From assembly GCA_007133495.1 (NCBI GenBank), contig SLMS01000085.1:1-41663 (forward strand): 41,663 nucleotides of DNA, in the 5' to 3' direction. The notes beneath the pieces are model-generated. The model saw nothing but the letters and a program-made list of their open reading frames with translations, had not been told where the DNA came from and did no database searches. The position numbers and the translations under genes were made by a program. Below are positions 1 to 7,897 of the stretch, piece after piece. How positions within the stretch are numbered: the first letter of the stretch is position 1; each line of letters starts with the position of its first letter. The DNA comes from Candidatus Sumerlaeota bacterium. GTDB taxonomy: Bacteria > Sumerlaeota > Sumerlaeia > SLMS01.

Positions 1-195
1 ACCCCCTTCTTCTCGGGTTGATCTTTTAGAGGCAGGCAGGTGTCGCGCTCCGAGGACCCCGCCAAGGGGTCCAAGATGGTAGCCGGTGGTTGAGCGAAGC
101 GACACCACCGGTAACCGGGACAAAGGTACCCACGACCCCGGCAGGCGGTCGCACCCAATTGGACGACCGGAATCGGAGAACGAAAACGTCCTGAC
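1..195 (+). repeat. Dispersed intergenic repeat, left copy
   Basis: The first 195 bases recur as an inverted copy at 41275-41469, nearly identical over roughly bases 31-115 and more diverged outside. Two hairpins sit in the conserved core. GGACCCC (54-60) pairs with GGGGTCC (66-72) over a 5-nt loop, and CCGGTGGT (83-90) pairs with ACCACCGG (104-111) over a 13-nt loop. The copy ends within 3 bases of the stop codon of the efflux gene. Small open frames across it look like by-products of the repeat and are not called as genes. Resemblance to repeats of Verrucomicrobiota/Planctomycetota-like genomes is from memory. Confidence 0.85.
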
Positions 196-197
196 TC

Positions 198-1589
198 TCA
201 GATCACCCGCCGCTTCCACCCCGGCGAGCGGAACTTCGCCATCACGATCAGCGCCAACACCGCAAGCTGCACGGCGAAAGCCCAGATCGCTCCGTAGGCC
301 CCAAACCCCAGCGGCAACGCCAGCAACCACGCCAGCGGCAGGAAGATCAGCCACTGCGTGCCAACCGCCGCCGTCATCACAAACAGCGTCTCCCCCGCTC
401 CCTGCAGCGCCTTGCCCAGAATCGTGTTCACCGATTCGAGCACCTGGTAAATCCCCACCACGATAAGCACCGCCGCCGCCAGTTGCGCCACGGCTTCGGG
501 GTTCGCCGCCCCTGCCTCGCCCTCCCCAGGACCGGTGAACATCAGGAAGACACCAACGAATTGGTGCCGGAAGATAATGAACAGAAGCCCCGCCACCGCC
601 ATCAACGAGGCACCAATCATCCAGCACGTCAGCGCTCCCATCGCCGCGCGCCGCGGCTGCCGCGCCCCAAGGAACTGCCCCACCAGCGTCGCCGCCGCGA
701 TGCCGAAGCCGATGCTCGGCAGGTACGCCAAATAGCCGATCTGCCGGGCGATCGTACTCGCCGAAAGCGAAATACCCCCGTCCGGCACCGCCGCGTTGAT
801 CAACACAAACAGGAACATGCCGAAGTTCCCGAAAAACTGCTGCACGAAAATCGGCCCGGCAAGACGCAGCACCTGCTTCTGCACCGCGAACGAAAAGTGA
901 CGGCCAAAACGCAGCACATGGAACTCACGGCAGAAGTGCTGCCGGGTGAGCACTGTGAAGAAGATCACCAGCCCCACACCCGTCGAAAGCGTGTGGGCCA
1001 GCCCCGCACCCCGCAGCCCCATCTCCGGGAATCCGCCCCGGCCCCCAACCAGCAGGAAGCAAAGCAGCGCGTTCAGCGACAGGATGACCGCGTACACTGC
1101 CATCGGAATCTGCGGCCGGCCGATCGCGTTGAAAAAGCCGATCAGCACCAGCACCACCACGATCATCGGCAACGAGGGAAGCCGCCAACGGAAGTACTCG
1201 AAGGCCAGAACGCGGATGCTCTGGTCCTCCGCGGCGGCAAAAATCTCCGGCCCGAGGAAGTACAGCCCCACCGTCACCGGCACGCCGATCGCCACCGCCA
1301 GGAAAAGCGCGTTGTCCAGATACAGGCCCACCGCCTTGAACGCGCCCTCCCCATACCGCCGGGCCACAAGCGCCTGCGTTCCCAGCTCCAGCGCATGACA
1401 GGACAGAACGAGCAGCAGCGCCAACGTCCCCGCCAGCCCCACCGCCGCGATCCCCGGCCCGCCCAGCACGTTCCCCACAATGAGAAACTCCGCCAGCAGC
1501 CCCAGCACCACCACCAGATAAGCACCCGAAGCCGGCAGAGCCAGCTTCAGGGCACGGGGGACGAGCGCTTGGGAGAGGCGGAATCTCAA
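198..1589 (-). CDS. MATE family efflux transporter
   Basis: This 463-residue, very hydrophobic protein has about 12 predicted membrane segments in two similar halves and the usual length of the multidrug and toxic compound extrusion (MATE) family. Members of that family export cationic drugs and other small molecules in exchange for Na+ or H+ at the inner membrane. Family-like stretches include LPASGAYLVVVLGLLAEF near the N-terminus and GAGLAHTLSTGVG and GPIFVQQFFGNFGMFLF in the middle. The start used is a TTG with no clear ribosome site. The frame stays open upstream and the extra residues (LKKHSNDLRF) look like a normal MATE N-terminus, so the true start may lie about 10-20 codons further upstream. 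The gene has no same-strand partner, and its stop abuts the dispersed repeat. The substrate cannot be told from sequence. Confidence 0.88.
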   Translation of the reverse strand: MRFRLSQALVPRALKLALPASGAYLVVVLGLLAEFLIVGNVLGGPGIAAVGLAGTLALLLVLSCHALELGTQALVARRYGEGAFKAVGLYLDNALFLAVAIGVPVTVGLYFLGPEIFAAAEDQSIRVLAFEYFRWRLPSLPMIVVVLVLIGFFNAIGRPQIPMAVYAVILSLNALLCFLLVGGRGGFPEMGLRGAGLAHTLSTGVGLVIFFTVLTRQHFCREFHVLRFGRHFSFAVQKQVLRLAGPIFVQQFFGNFGMFLFVLINAAVPDGGISLSASTIARQIGYLAYLPSIGFGIAAATLVGQFLGARQPRRAAMGALTCWMIGASLMAVAGLLFIIFRHQFVGVFLMFTGPGEGEAGAANPEAVAQLAAAVLIVVGIYQVLESVNTILGKALQGAGETLFVMTAAVGTQWLIFLPLAWLLALPLGFGAYGAIWAFAVQLAVLALIVMAKFRSPGWKRRVI

Positions 1590-1659
1590 GTCGTTGGAGT
1601 GCTTTTTCAGGGTGGTGAGTTGGCTGCGGCCGTGTGGCGCCTCATGGACCGGCCCGGCG

Positions 1660-1890
1660 CGAAGGCGGTCAACACGGAAGCCTCGGCTGGCGAGGCCTTC
1701 CGCATCTCAGCGTTGTTACCGGGCCCTCCCGCCGCGAGTGCTGCGTACCCGTGGAGTGCACGCGGCTTGCCGGGCTTGCCCGCGCGCGCTCTGGCTGGCC
1801 AACACGCATGGGGCGGCAGCAAGCTCCCGCCCCGAGGGCGAAGGCAAGCCTTCCCTCCCTGCTCCTCCGCTTCGCAGACAGTTGTTTCAA
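1660..1890. other. Structured gene-free intergenic region
   Basis: The 377 bases between the MATE start and the glycosidase start hold no convincing gene. They contain three hairpin-forming segments. GGAAG-CCTCG pairs with CGAGG-C-CTTCC (1676-1701, one bulge). GGGGCGG (1810-1816) pairs with CCGCCCC (1827-1833). GAGGGCGAAGGC (1834-1845) pairs with GCCTTCCCTC (1848-1857), with one bulge. None is followed by a T-tract, so they are not ordinary terminators. They may be another dispersed structured repeat, but no second copy is visible in the window. Confidence 0.4.
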
Positions 1891-1966
1891 TGGTGAATTA
1901 TTCCCGCGTTGACCCCCAAACCCTACCTCGCCACCTTCCCATCAACTCCTCCCGGGAATACCGGCC

Positions 1967-3262
1967 ATGATCCTTCCAAAACTCATCGCCCTGATCGCCC
2001 TCGCCGGGGCGGCCCTGCTCCCGCACCCGGCCGCCAACGCCCAACACCACCCGCAGATCACCTACACCGCCCCCGAGGAAATCGCCCCGGGCGCACTCCA
2101 TTACTCCGGCTCCAGCACCTCGCCCCGCTGGCAGGTGCAGGTCATCGAGGTGGACATGGCAAACCGGAATATCAACCTCGTGCCGGTGGCGAGCGAGCCC
2201 TCCGGCAGCCTCGAACGCACCAGCTCCATGGCCACGCGCGTCAACGCCGTCGCCGCGATCAACGCCGGGTATTTCTGGAACAACGTGTCGGTCAGCCATC
2301 TGGAAATCGACGGAGAGGTCCTTGCCGTCAACGGCGCCAGCCGGCCGCCGCGCTCCACCTTCGGCGTCTCCGCCAACCATCAATCCCTCATGCTGCAGGA
2401 GCGCGTGGGCGCCGACGGCACCACAACGGTCTCCGGCAACCCCGACTGGGAGAGGGTGGTGGACGCCATCGGCGCCGGGCCCCGCCTGCTCTCCGCCGGG
2501 CAGATCGACGTCCGTGACGACGAGGAGGGGTTCGACGAGGCAAGCGGCGTCGGCCCGGAAGTCCGCCACCCCCGCACCGCCCTCGGCTGGGACGAGGAGA
2601 CCGGCACCGTCTGGCTCGTGACCGTTGACGGCCGACAACCCACCTTCAGCGTCGGCATGACGCTGGCCGAGCTGGCAGGGCTCCTCATCGACCTCGGCGC
2701 CACGGAAGGGATGAACTACGATGGCGGCGGGTCCACCACCGCCTGGGTGAACGGCCAAGTGGTCAACAGCCCCTCCGGCACGTCCGAGCGCTCCGTTGCC
2801 AGCGCCTGGGCTGTTGTCCCCTCCTTCGTCATCGACGTGACGGACGAGGAGTTCTCCACCACCGGCACTTGGTCCTCCTCCGCCAACCCCGGCTTCTATA
2901 ACGAGAACTCCCTGTTCTCCCCCGCCGGCACCGGCGAAAGCCTCACCACTTGGCAACCCAACCTCGCCCGCGCCGGACGCTATGAGGTGCACGCATGGTG
3001 GGTCGCCGCCAGCAACCGCGCCATGGCAGCACCCTACGCCGTCCACCATCGGGAGGGCACCACACAGGTCTTCCGCGACCAGACCGCCAACGGCAGCCAG
3101 TGGAATCTGCTCGGCACCTTCGAATTCAATCCCGGGAACTCCGGCCGCGTGACCCTGTCCGATCACGTTCCCGGCGGGCAATACGTCTCCGCCGACGCAG
3201 TGAAGTTCGTGCTCGTCGAGGAACTCGAACCCACCGCCACCACCGGCTGGGCTCTCCACTGA
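1967..3262 (+). CDS. Secreted phosphodiester glycosidase-family protein with golvesin-like domain
   Basis: A 431-residue exported protein. Residues 1-26 form a signal peptide (hydrophobic ALIALAGAALL, then ANA before QHH). Residues about 90-290 match the phosphodiester glycosidase (NAGPA/DUF2233) fold: AINAGYFWN at 99-106, RHPRTALGW at 200-208, TVDGRQP at 219-225 and YDGGGSTTAW at 251-260, the signature acidic-glycine motif. Enzymes of this family release sugars from phosphodiester linkages, such as N-acetylglucosamine caps. Residues about 290-420 resemble the golvesin C-terminal-like domain, a beta-sandwich found on extracellular proteins (GRYEVHAWWV, and YVSADAVKFVLVE at the end). The natural substrate is unknown; a cell-surface or scavenged glycan phosphodiester is an inference. 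The start ATG has only a weak upstream purine stretch. The next gene, ugd, follows after 147 bases and has a promoter-like sequence of its own. Confidence 0.82.
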   Translation: MILPKLIALIALAGAALLPHPAANAQHHPQITYTAPEEIAPGALHYSGSSTSPRWQVQVIEVDMANRNINLVPVASEPSGSLERTSSMATRVNAVAAINAGYFWNNVSVSHLEIDGEVLAVNGASRPPRSTFGVSANHQSLMLQERVGADGTTTVSGNPDWERVVDAIGAGPRLLSAGQIDVRDDEEGFDEASGVGPEVRHPRTALGWDEETGTVWLVTVDGRQPTFSVGMTLAELAGLLIDLGATEGMNYDGGGSTTAWVNGQVVNSPSGTSERSVASAWAVVPSFVIDVTDEEFSTTGTWSSSANPGFYNENSLFSPAGTGESLTTWQPNLARAGRYEVHAWWVAASNRAMAAPYAVHHREGTTQVFRDQTANGSQWNLLGTFEFNPGNSGRVTLSDHVPGGQYVSADAVKFVLVEELEPTATTGWALH

Positions 3263-3365
3263 CCCGGAGGCCCCGATAAAACCCGCGGTTTTGCCGCACA
3301 CCGCAATCGTTGCCGCTTTTGGGGTTGAGCCAGCCCGCCCCCCTCCCCAAGGTCTGTCTCTGGTT

Positions 3366-3394
3366 TTGCACAAGTTTTCACCCCCGGTGACAAT
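3366..3394 (+). promoter_or_regulatory. Candidate sigma-70-type promoter for ugd
   Basis: TTGCAC (3366-3371), a 17-base spacer and GACAAT (3389-3394) resemble -35 and -10 hexamers. The expected transcription start would fall near 3401, only about 9 bases before the ugd ATG and after the GGAG at 3395-3398. The transcript would then be nearly leaderless. That is a reason for caution. Confidence 0.3.
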
Positions 3395-3409
3395 GGAGCG
3401 AATTGAATC

Positions 3410-4753
3410 ATGAACGTGTGTGCGATAGGGACGGGCTACGTTGGCCTCGTAACCGGCGCCGTATTCGCCGATCTCGGCAACGACGTGATCTGCGTGGACA
3501 ACAATGCAGAGAAAATCGAAAAACTGAACAACTGCATCATGCCGATCTACGAACCGGGGCTGGAGGAGATGGTCCGCCGCAACCTCGAGGACGGGCGGAT
3601 CACCTTCACCACCGACACCGGCGAGGGCGTCCGCCGCTCCGATGTCATCTTTATCGCCGTCGGCACCCCCGCCGCCGACGACGGCTCCACAGACCTCAGC
3701 TACGTTGAGGCCGTCGCCCGCGAAATCGCCCAGCACATCGACCGCTACAAGATCATCGTCAACAAGTCCACCGTACCCCCCGGCACCGGCGACTTCGTCC
3801 GCTCCATCCTCGAAGCCAACAAGCGCCGGCGCATCGACTTCGACGTCGTCTCCAACCCCGAGTTCCTCAAGGAAGGCTCCGCCATCAAGGACAGCCTCGA
3901 GCCCGATCGCATCGTCATCGGCGCCCCCTGCCAGAACGTCGCCATGTCCCTGCTCGAACTCTACGCCCCCCTCGAAGCGCCCATGATCATCACCGACGTC
4001 TACTCCGCCGAAATGATCAAGTACGCCTCCAACGCCTTCCTCGCCACCAAGATCAGCTTCATCAACTCGGTCGCCAACATCTGCGAGGCCATCGGCGCCG
4101 ACGTCACCCTCGTCGCCAAGGGCATGGGAAGCGACAAGCGCATCGGCAAGGAATTCCTCATGGCCGGGCTCGGCTACGGGGGGTCCTGCTTCCCCAAGGA
4201 CACCCTGTCGATGATCCACACCGCCCGCAAGTTCGAGCAGCCCTTCCCCATCCTCGACGCCGCTGTGGAAACGAACGACGACCGCGTCCCCCGCTTCCTC
4301 GACCGCATCCGCAACGTCATGGGCGACCTCAAGGACAAGCGCTTCGGCGTCCTCGGCCTCGCCTTCAAGCCCGACACCGACGACATGCGCGACGCAAAGT
4401 CCGTCGAAATCATCAACGCCCTCGCCAAGGAGGGCGCCAAGTTCCACTGCTACGACCCCATCGCCATGGACAACGCCAAGCACCTCCTCCCCAAGGGCAT
4501 CAAGTACGCCTCCAACCCCTACGAGGTGGCCGACGACGCCGATGCCATCATCATCATGACCGAGTGGAAGGAGTTCCGCGGCCTCAAGCTCGAGAAAATG
4601 CGCGACAAGATGAAGCGCCCGCTCATCTTCGACGGCCGGAACATGTACCCGCTCGAACGCATGGAGCGCCTCGGCTTCGAGTACGTCTCCATCGGCCGCA
4701 AGTCCCTCCTCGCCCAGGCCACCGCCCCGGTCGTCGCACCAGTCACCGTCTGA
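3410..4753 (+). CDS. ugd: UDP-glucose 6-dehydrogenase
   Basis: This 447-residue cytosolic enzyme oxidises UDP-glucose twice with NAD+ to give UDP-glucuronate, a precursor for acidic exopolysaccharide, capsule and LPS sugars. The N-terminal Rossmann motif IGTGYVG is at residues 6-12. The NKSTVPPGT loop and the FLKEGSAIKD segment are characteristic of the family. The catalytic cysteine is Cys260 in GYGGSCFPKD. The C-terminal UDP-binding domain follows (GLAFKPDTDDMRDAKS). Length and motifs are fully standard. GGAG lies about 11 bases before the ATG. The gene appears to be its own transcription unit, with a hairpin terminator about 30 bases after the stop. It fits with the glycosyltransferases and Wzz-like protein elsewhere in the window. 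Confidence 0.97.
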   Translation: MNVCAIGTGYVGLVTGAVFADLGNDVICVDNNAEKIEKLNNCIMPIYEPGLEEMVRRNLEDGRITFTTDTGEGVRRSDVIFIAVGTPAADDGSTDLSYVEAVAREIAQHIDRYKIIVNKSTVPPGTGDFVRSILEANKRRRIDFDVVSNPEFLKEGSAIKDSLEPDRIVIGAPCQNVAMSLLELYAPLEAPMIITDVYSAEMIKYASNAFLATKISFINSVANICEAIGADVTLVAKGMGSDKRIGKEFLMAGLGYGGSCFPKDTLSMIHTARKFEQPFPILDAAVETNDDRVPRFLDRIRNVMGDLKDKRFGVLGLAFKPDTDDMRDAKSVEIINALAKEGAKFHCYDPIAMDNAKHLLPKGIKYASNPYEVADDADAIIIMTEWKEFRGLKLEKMRDKMKRPLIFDGRNMYPLERMERLGFEYVSIGRKSLLAQATAPVVAPVTV

Positions 4754-4786
4754 GAAAACCTGCGCAACGAAAGGCAAACGCCCCTC

Positions 4787-4816
4787 GGCCCCCGGAAACT
4801 CTTCCGGGGGCCTTCC
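4787..4816 (+). terminator. Hairpin terminator after ugd
   Basis: GGCCCCCGGAA (4787-4797) and TTCCGGGGGCC (4802-4812) form a perfect 11-bp stem over an ACTC loop. Only TT follows before C residues, so the U-tract is weak. Position and stem strength still fit termination of ugd. Confidence 0.75.
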
Positions 4817-4874
4817 CGTCACCGATTATCCCCCGAGCCCACAATAAAACGGTTGAACCCCACCCCCTTCCCAC

Positions 4875-4900
4875 TTGACCATCAAACCGGTCAATCGATT
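4875..4900. promoter_or_regulatory. Candidate operator for the LacI-type regulator
   Basis: Two overlapping symmetrical elements precede the regulator. TTGACC (4875-4880) and GGTCAA (4889-4894) form an inverted repeat with 8 bases between. The palindrome AATCGATT (4893-4900) has the central CG typical of LacI/GalR-family operators and partly matches the general pattern (AAnCGnTTnC). Autoregulation is an inference. If the site is real, it supports placing the regulator's start downstream, at 4977. Confidence 0.35.
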
Positions 4901-4976
4901 ACCTGATCCCCCTTCGTTCAAGAACGCCTACCCGAAGAGGGCAATCCTCCAAGAGGACGCAACCGAGCGACCCGCA

Positions 4977-6053
4977 ATGGCCAACGCCCCCACTCGCCAG
5001 CACAAGCGCGTGACGATATCGGACGTGGCCCGCGAAGCAAGCGTCTCCATCGCCGCCGTCTCACGCATTCTCAACAACTCCTACGACGGGTTCAGCGCAC
5101 GGGAGGAGACCAAGCAGCGCGTCTTCAGCGCCGTCAAACGCCTCGGCTACCGCCCCAGCCGCGCCGCCGTCCGCCTCGCCACCGGCAAGCACAACGCCAT
5201 CGGCCTCTCCTTCCCCGTCAAGGACACCCTCGAAGCACCCATCGATACCCACTCCCTGTCCCAGGTCTTCGGGCACTTTGAACTCATGCTCGTGCAGCAC
5301 GGCATTATCCGCGCCCTGAAGGCCCACAACATGGACCTGGTCCTCATGCCGCGCTACACCGGCAGGCCGACCCAAGACTACATCGGCCAGGCGCAGGAAA
5401 CCGTCGACGGCATGGTGTGGATCAACCCCCGCGACGACGCGGAGGAACTCGGCCCCGTCGTCGAAAGCGGCCTCAAGCTCGCCATCGTCGGCCCCGTCCC
5501 CGTAAGCGGCGAATTCATCAGCATACGCACCGATGAAACCATGGCCGGACGCATGGCCATGGGCCACCTGATCGTCTGCAGGGCCCGGCGCATCCTCGTC
5601 GCCGTGCCCGAAAGCCGCAAGAGGGACCAGGCCACCGTAGAGCGCATCGAAGGCGTCAGCAAGGCCGTCAAGGACTTCACCGACCCCGACCTCAGCTACG
5701 AGGTGGTCAGTTTCCCCGCCGAACCCAGGAAGACCCGCGCCACCTTCCAGCGCCACGTCGAGAAAAACGGCATCCCCGAGGGCATCCTCACACTCGGCGG
5801 GCACCTGCCCATCTCCATCCTGGCGGAACTCCAGAAGATGAAGGCCCACGTTCCCCGCCAGGTCAAAATCGTCGGCTTTGAGGAGAACCTCACCTTCGTC
5901 ATAAGCAACCCCCAGATCACCGGCCTGCGATACCCCATCGAGGAAATGTGCCACCAGGCAGCCACCATGCTGCTTGAGTACGTGCGCAGCGGCACGGCGC
6001 CCCGGCCCGTATACGTCAGCCCGCAGCTCATCGCCCGGGCGAGCTGCCAGTAG
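4977..6053 (+). CDS. LacI/GalR family transcriptional regulator
   Basis: A 358-residue DNA-binding regulator. The N-terminal helix-turn-helix and hinge region are classic for the family: VTISDVAREASVSIAAVSR at residues 12-30, then LGYRPSRAAVRLATG. A periplasmic-binding-protein-like sensor domain of about 290 residues follows, with KIVGFEENLTFVISNP near the C-terminus. The frame is open from a TTG at 4875. I chose the ATG at 4977 because it puts the helix-turn-helix at the usual distance from the N-terminus and leaves the operator-like palindrome outside the gene; the ribosome site is weak with either start. An aldo/keto reductase follows 61 bases downstream on the same strand and may be co-transcribed. 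The effector, probably a sugar or sugar derivative, is unknown. Confidence 0.9.
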   Translation: MANAPTRQHKRVTISDVAREASVSIAAVSRILNNSYDGFSAREETKQRVFSAVKRLGYRPSRAAVRLATGKHNAIGLSFPVKDTLEAPIDTHSLSQVFGHFELMLVQHGIIRALKAHNMDLVLMPRYTGRPTQDYIGQAQETVDGMVWINPRDDAEELGPVVESGLKLAIVGPVPVSGEFISIRTDETMAGRMAMGHLIVCRARRILVAVPESRKRDQATVERIEGVSKAVKDFTDPDLSYEVVSFPAEPRKTRATFQRHVEKNGIPEGILTLGGHLPISILAELQKMKAHVPRQVKIVGFEENLTFVISNPQITGLRYPIEEMCHQAATMLLEYVRSGTAPRPVYVSPQLIARASCQ

Positions 6054-6114
6054 CACCGTCCCCCTCCCCCCCCACACGCCCGGCAACCAGTGCTTCCCAA
6101 GGAATGAGGTAACC

Positions 6115-7305
6115 ATGCTCTACCGCCGATTCGGCCGAACCGGACTCCAGATGCCCGTCTTCAGTTGCGGAGGCATGCGCTATCAGGACAAGTGGCAGGA
6201 TGTCCCCTTCGAGGAAATAGACCAGGAGTCCCACCAGAACCTCGTCCGCACCATCTCGCGCTCCATCGAAGTCGGCATAAACCACATCGAAACGGCACGC
6301 GGCTACGGATCGAGTGAACGCCAACTCGGCCAGGTCCTCCCCGATTACCCGCGCGAAAAACTCATCGTCCAGACGAAGATCGGCCCCACCGAAACCGGCG
6401 GGGAATTCCGGAAGGACTTTCTCGACTCCCTCTCGCGCCTGCGCCTCGGCCACGTGGACCTGCTCGCCATCCACGGCATCAACGACCGGGAGGGCTTCGA
6501 GCGGTCGGTCCGCCCGGGTGGGTGCCTCGAGATGGCCCGCCAACTCCAGAAGGAAGGGCTCGCCCGCCACATCGGTCTCTCCACCCACGGGCCGCTGGAC
6601 CTGCTGCTCGATATCGTCCGCCACGAAAAAAACGGCGGCTTCGACTATATCAACCTGCACTGGTACTACATCTTCCAGAAAAACTGGCCCGCCATCGAGG
6701 AGGCCACCCGGCGCGACATGGGCATCTTCCTCATAAGCCCGACCGAAAAAGGCGGCATGCTCTTCAAACCCTCCGCCCGCCTGACCGAACTCACCGCGCC
6801 GCTCCACCCCATCGTGTTCAACGACCTGTTCTGCCTCTCCCGCCCCGAAGTGCACACCCTCAGCCTCGGTGCCGCCCGGCCGGAGGATTTCGACCTCCAC
6901 GTCGAAGCCACCCGTCTATACGACAAGCGCCACGAACTCCTTCCGCCCATCGAAGCCCGCCTGCGCGAGGCATGGCGCGACACCCTCGGCGAATTCGGCG
7001 AGACGTTCGACGAGGGACTCCCCGAATGGCACGAAACCCCGGGCGGCATCAACATGCGCGTCATCGTCTGGCTATACGCCCTGGCGAAGGCCTACGACAT
7101 GGTCGAGTACGGCAAGATGCGCTACAACCTGCTGGGCAACGCGGGCCACTGGTTCCCCGGCGAAAAGGCGGACAAGCTCGACGAGGTCGACCTTTCCCAG
7201 GCGCTCGCCAACTCCCCCTGGAAGGATCGCATCCCCGCCGTGCTCCGCGAAGCGGACGAAATACTCGGTGGCGAGCCGGTCAAACGCCTCAGCCAAAGCA
7301 CCTGA
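6115..7305 (+). CDS. Aldo/keto reductase (COG1453-like)
   Basis: A 396-residue NAD(P)H-dependent oxidoreductase of the aldo/keto reductase superfamily. The TIM-barrel domain starts at once (YRRFGRTGLQMPVFSCGGMR). The usual catalytic tetrad Asp/Tyr/Lys/His appears as Glu59, Tyr64 (IETARGYGSSE), Lys88 (VQTKIG) and His120 (LLAIHGIND), with Glu replacing the common Asp. Many relatives end in a ferredoxin-like cysteine cluster. Here the C-terminus (KMRYNLLGNAGHWFPGEKAD) lacks those cysteines. From memory, closely similar proteins with the same cysteine-free end occur in cyanobacteria, so this is probably a subfamily trait. The start ATG has GAGGT five bases upstream. The gene lies behind the LacI-type regulator and may be its target. 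The substrate is unknown. Confidence 0.9.
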   Translation: MLYRRFGRTGLQMPVFSCGGMRYQDKWQDVPFEEIDQESHQNLVRTISRSIEVGINHIETARGYGSSERQLGQVLPDYPREKLIVQTKIGPTETGGEFRKDFLDSLSRLRLGHVDLLAIHGINDREGFERSVRPGGCLEMARQLQKEGLARHIGLSTHGPLDLLLDIVRHEKNGGFDYINLHWYYIFQKNWPAIEEATRRDMGIFLISPTEKGGMLFKPSARLTELTAPLHPIVFNDLFCLSRPEVHTLSLGAARPEDFDLHVEATRLYDKRHELLPPIEARLREAWRDTLGEFGETFDEGLPEWHETPGGINMRVIVWLYALAKAYDMVEYGKMRYNLLGNAGHWFPGEKADKLDEVDLSQALANSPWKDRIPAVLREADEILGGEPVKRLSQST

Positions 7306-7338
7306 CCGCTCCAAACGACACGCCGGCGGACCAAGGTG

Positions 7339-7368
7339 TTGACGGGAAGACACACCTCGGGCTACCGT
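7339..7368 (+). promoter_or_regulatory. Candidate promoter for the yqjD-like cluster
   Basis: TTGACG (7339-7344) is followed after 18 bases by TACCGT (7363-7368). The -35 is strong and the -10 weak (3 of 6 consensus positions). It lies about 70 bases before the first gene of the three-gene stress cluster. Confidence 0.35.
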
Positions 7369-7439
7369 GACAATTGCCGCCGGGCGCATCAGGCTCAAAA
7401 GGCAGTGCCCGGCGGCGACTTCCAACAGGAGGAGTCATC

Positions 7440-7892
7440 ATGGCTAAAGAAGCAGAACCCACTGGCCGGAAAGAACAGGCCGAAGGACAGGGCAACGATA
7501 AGAAGGCAGCAGTGGACCAGCTCAAGGACAAGGCCGCCGGCGCAAAGAGCAAGGTTGGGGAGAAGGCCCAGGAGCTGATCGGAGACCTCGACGAGATGAC
7601 CCACGAGGAGCGTGAAGCAACGCGCCGCATCCTCTCCGAGCTGCGCACCAAGCTCGACGCGGGCAAGGAAGCCGCCCGCGAGAAGCTCCATCACCTGCGC
7701 GAGCGCGCCGCCGAGTCCTACGAGACCGCCACCCACAAGGCCCACGACCTGCACGAACGGGTCGGCGACACCTCGCTCAAGGACGTCGAGCGCTCCGTCG
7801 GCGAGTACATCAAGGAGAAGCCCGGCAAGAGCCTGCTCATCGCAGCAGCGGTGGGCTTCGCCGCGGGCATTCTTTTCCGCGGACGCGGATAA
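7440..7892 (+). CDS. DUF883/YqjD-ElaB-like membrane-anchored protein
   Basis: A 150-residue, highly charged protein. Most of it is predicted helical coiled coil rich in Lys, Glu and Ala (DQLKDKAAGAKSKVGEKAQE, EREATRRILSELRTKLDAGK). It ends in the family signature EKPGKSLLIAAAVGFAAGIL followed by FRGRG, a single C-terminal membrane anchor. In E. coli, YqjD and ElaB are stationary-phase inner-membrane proteins that bind ribosomes. The same role here is inferred from family only. The start is firm: AGGAGGAG lies just upstream of the ATG at 7440. The next two genes follow with a 5-base gap and a 4-base overlap, so the three are almost certainly an operon equivalent to yqjD-yqjE-yqjK. Confidence 0.85.
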   Translation: MAKEAEPTGRKEQAEGQGNDKKAAVDQLKDKAAGAKSKVGEKAQELIGDLDEMTHEEREATRRILSELRTKLDAGKEAAREKLHHLRERAAESYETATHKAHDLHERVGDTSLKDVERSVGEYIKEKPGKSLLIAAAVGFAAGILFRGRG

Positions 7893-7897
7893 ACCGA

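Noticed and set aside
86..466. Small plus-strand protein beginning in the left repeat (and a related minus-strand frame in the right repeat)
   Set aside because: The shared N-terminal sequence is caused by the nucleotide repeat; the frames diverge completely outside it and one overlaps the MATE gene in antisense.
483..1970. Plus-strand open frame (495 codons) opposite the MATE gene
   Set aside because: Rich in Arg, His, Gln and Pro, typical of reading through the complement of hydrophobic GC-rich codons; no family match.
1898..4822. Very long minus-strand open frame (974 codons) across the glycosidase and ugd genes
   Set aside because: It is the antisense shadow of two well-supported genes; its translation is low-complexity Gly/Val/Asp/Ala/Glu text with no family features. 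GC-rich third positions keep the opposite frame free of stops.
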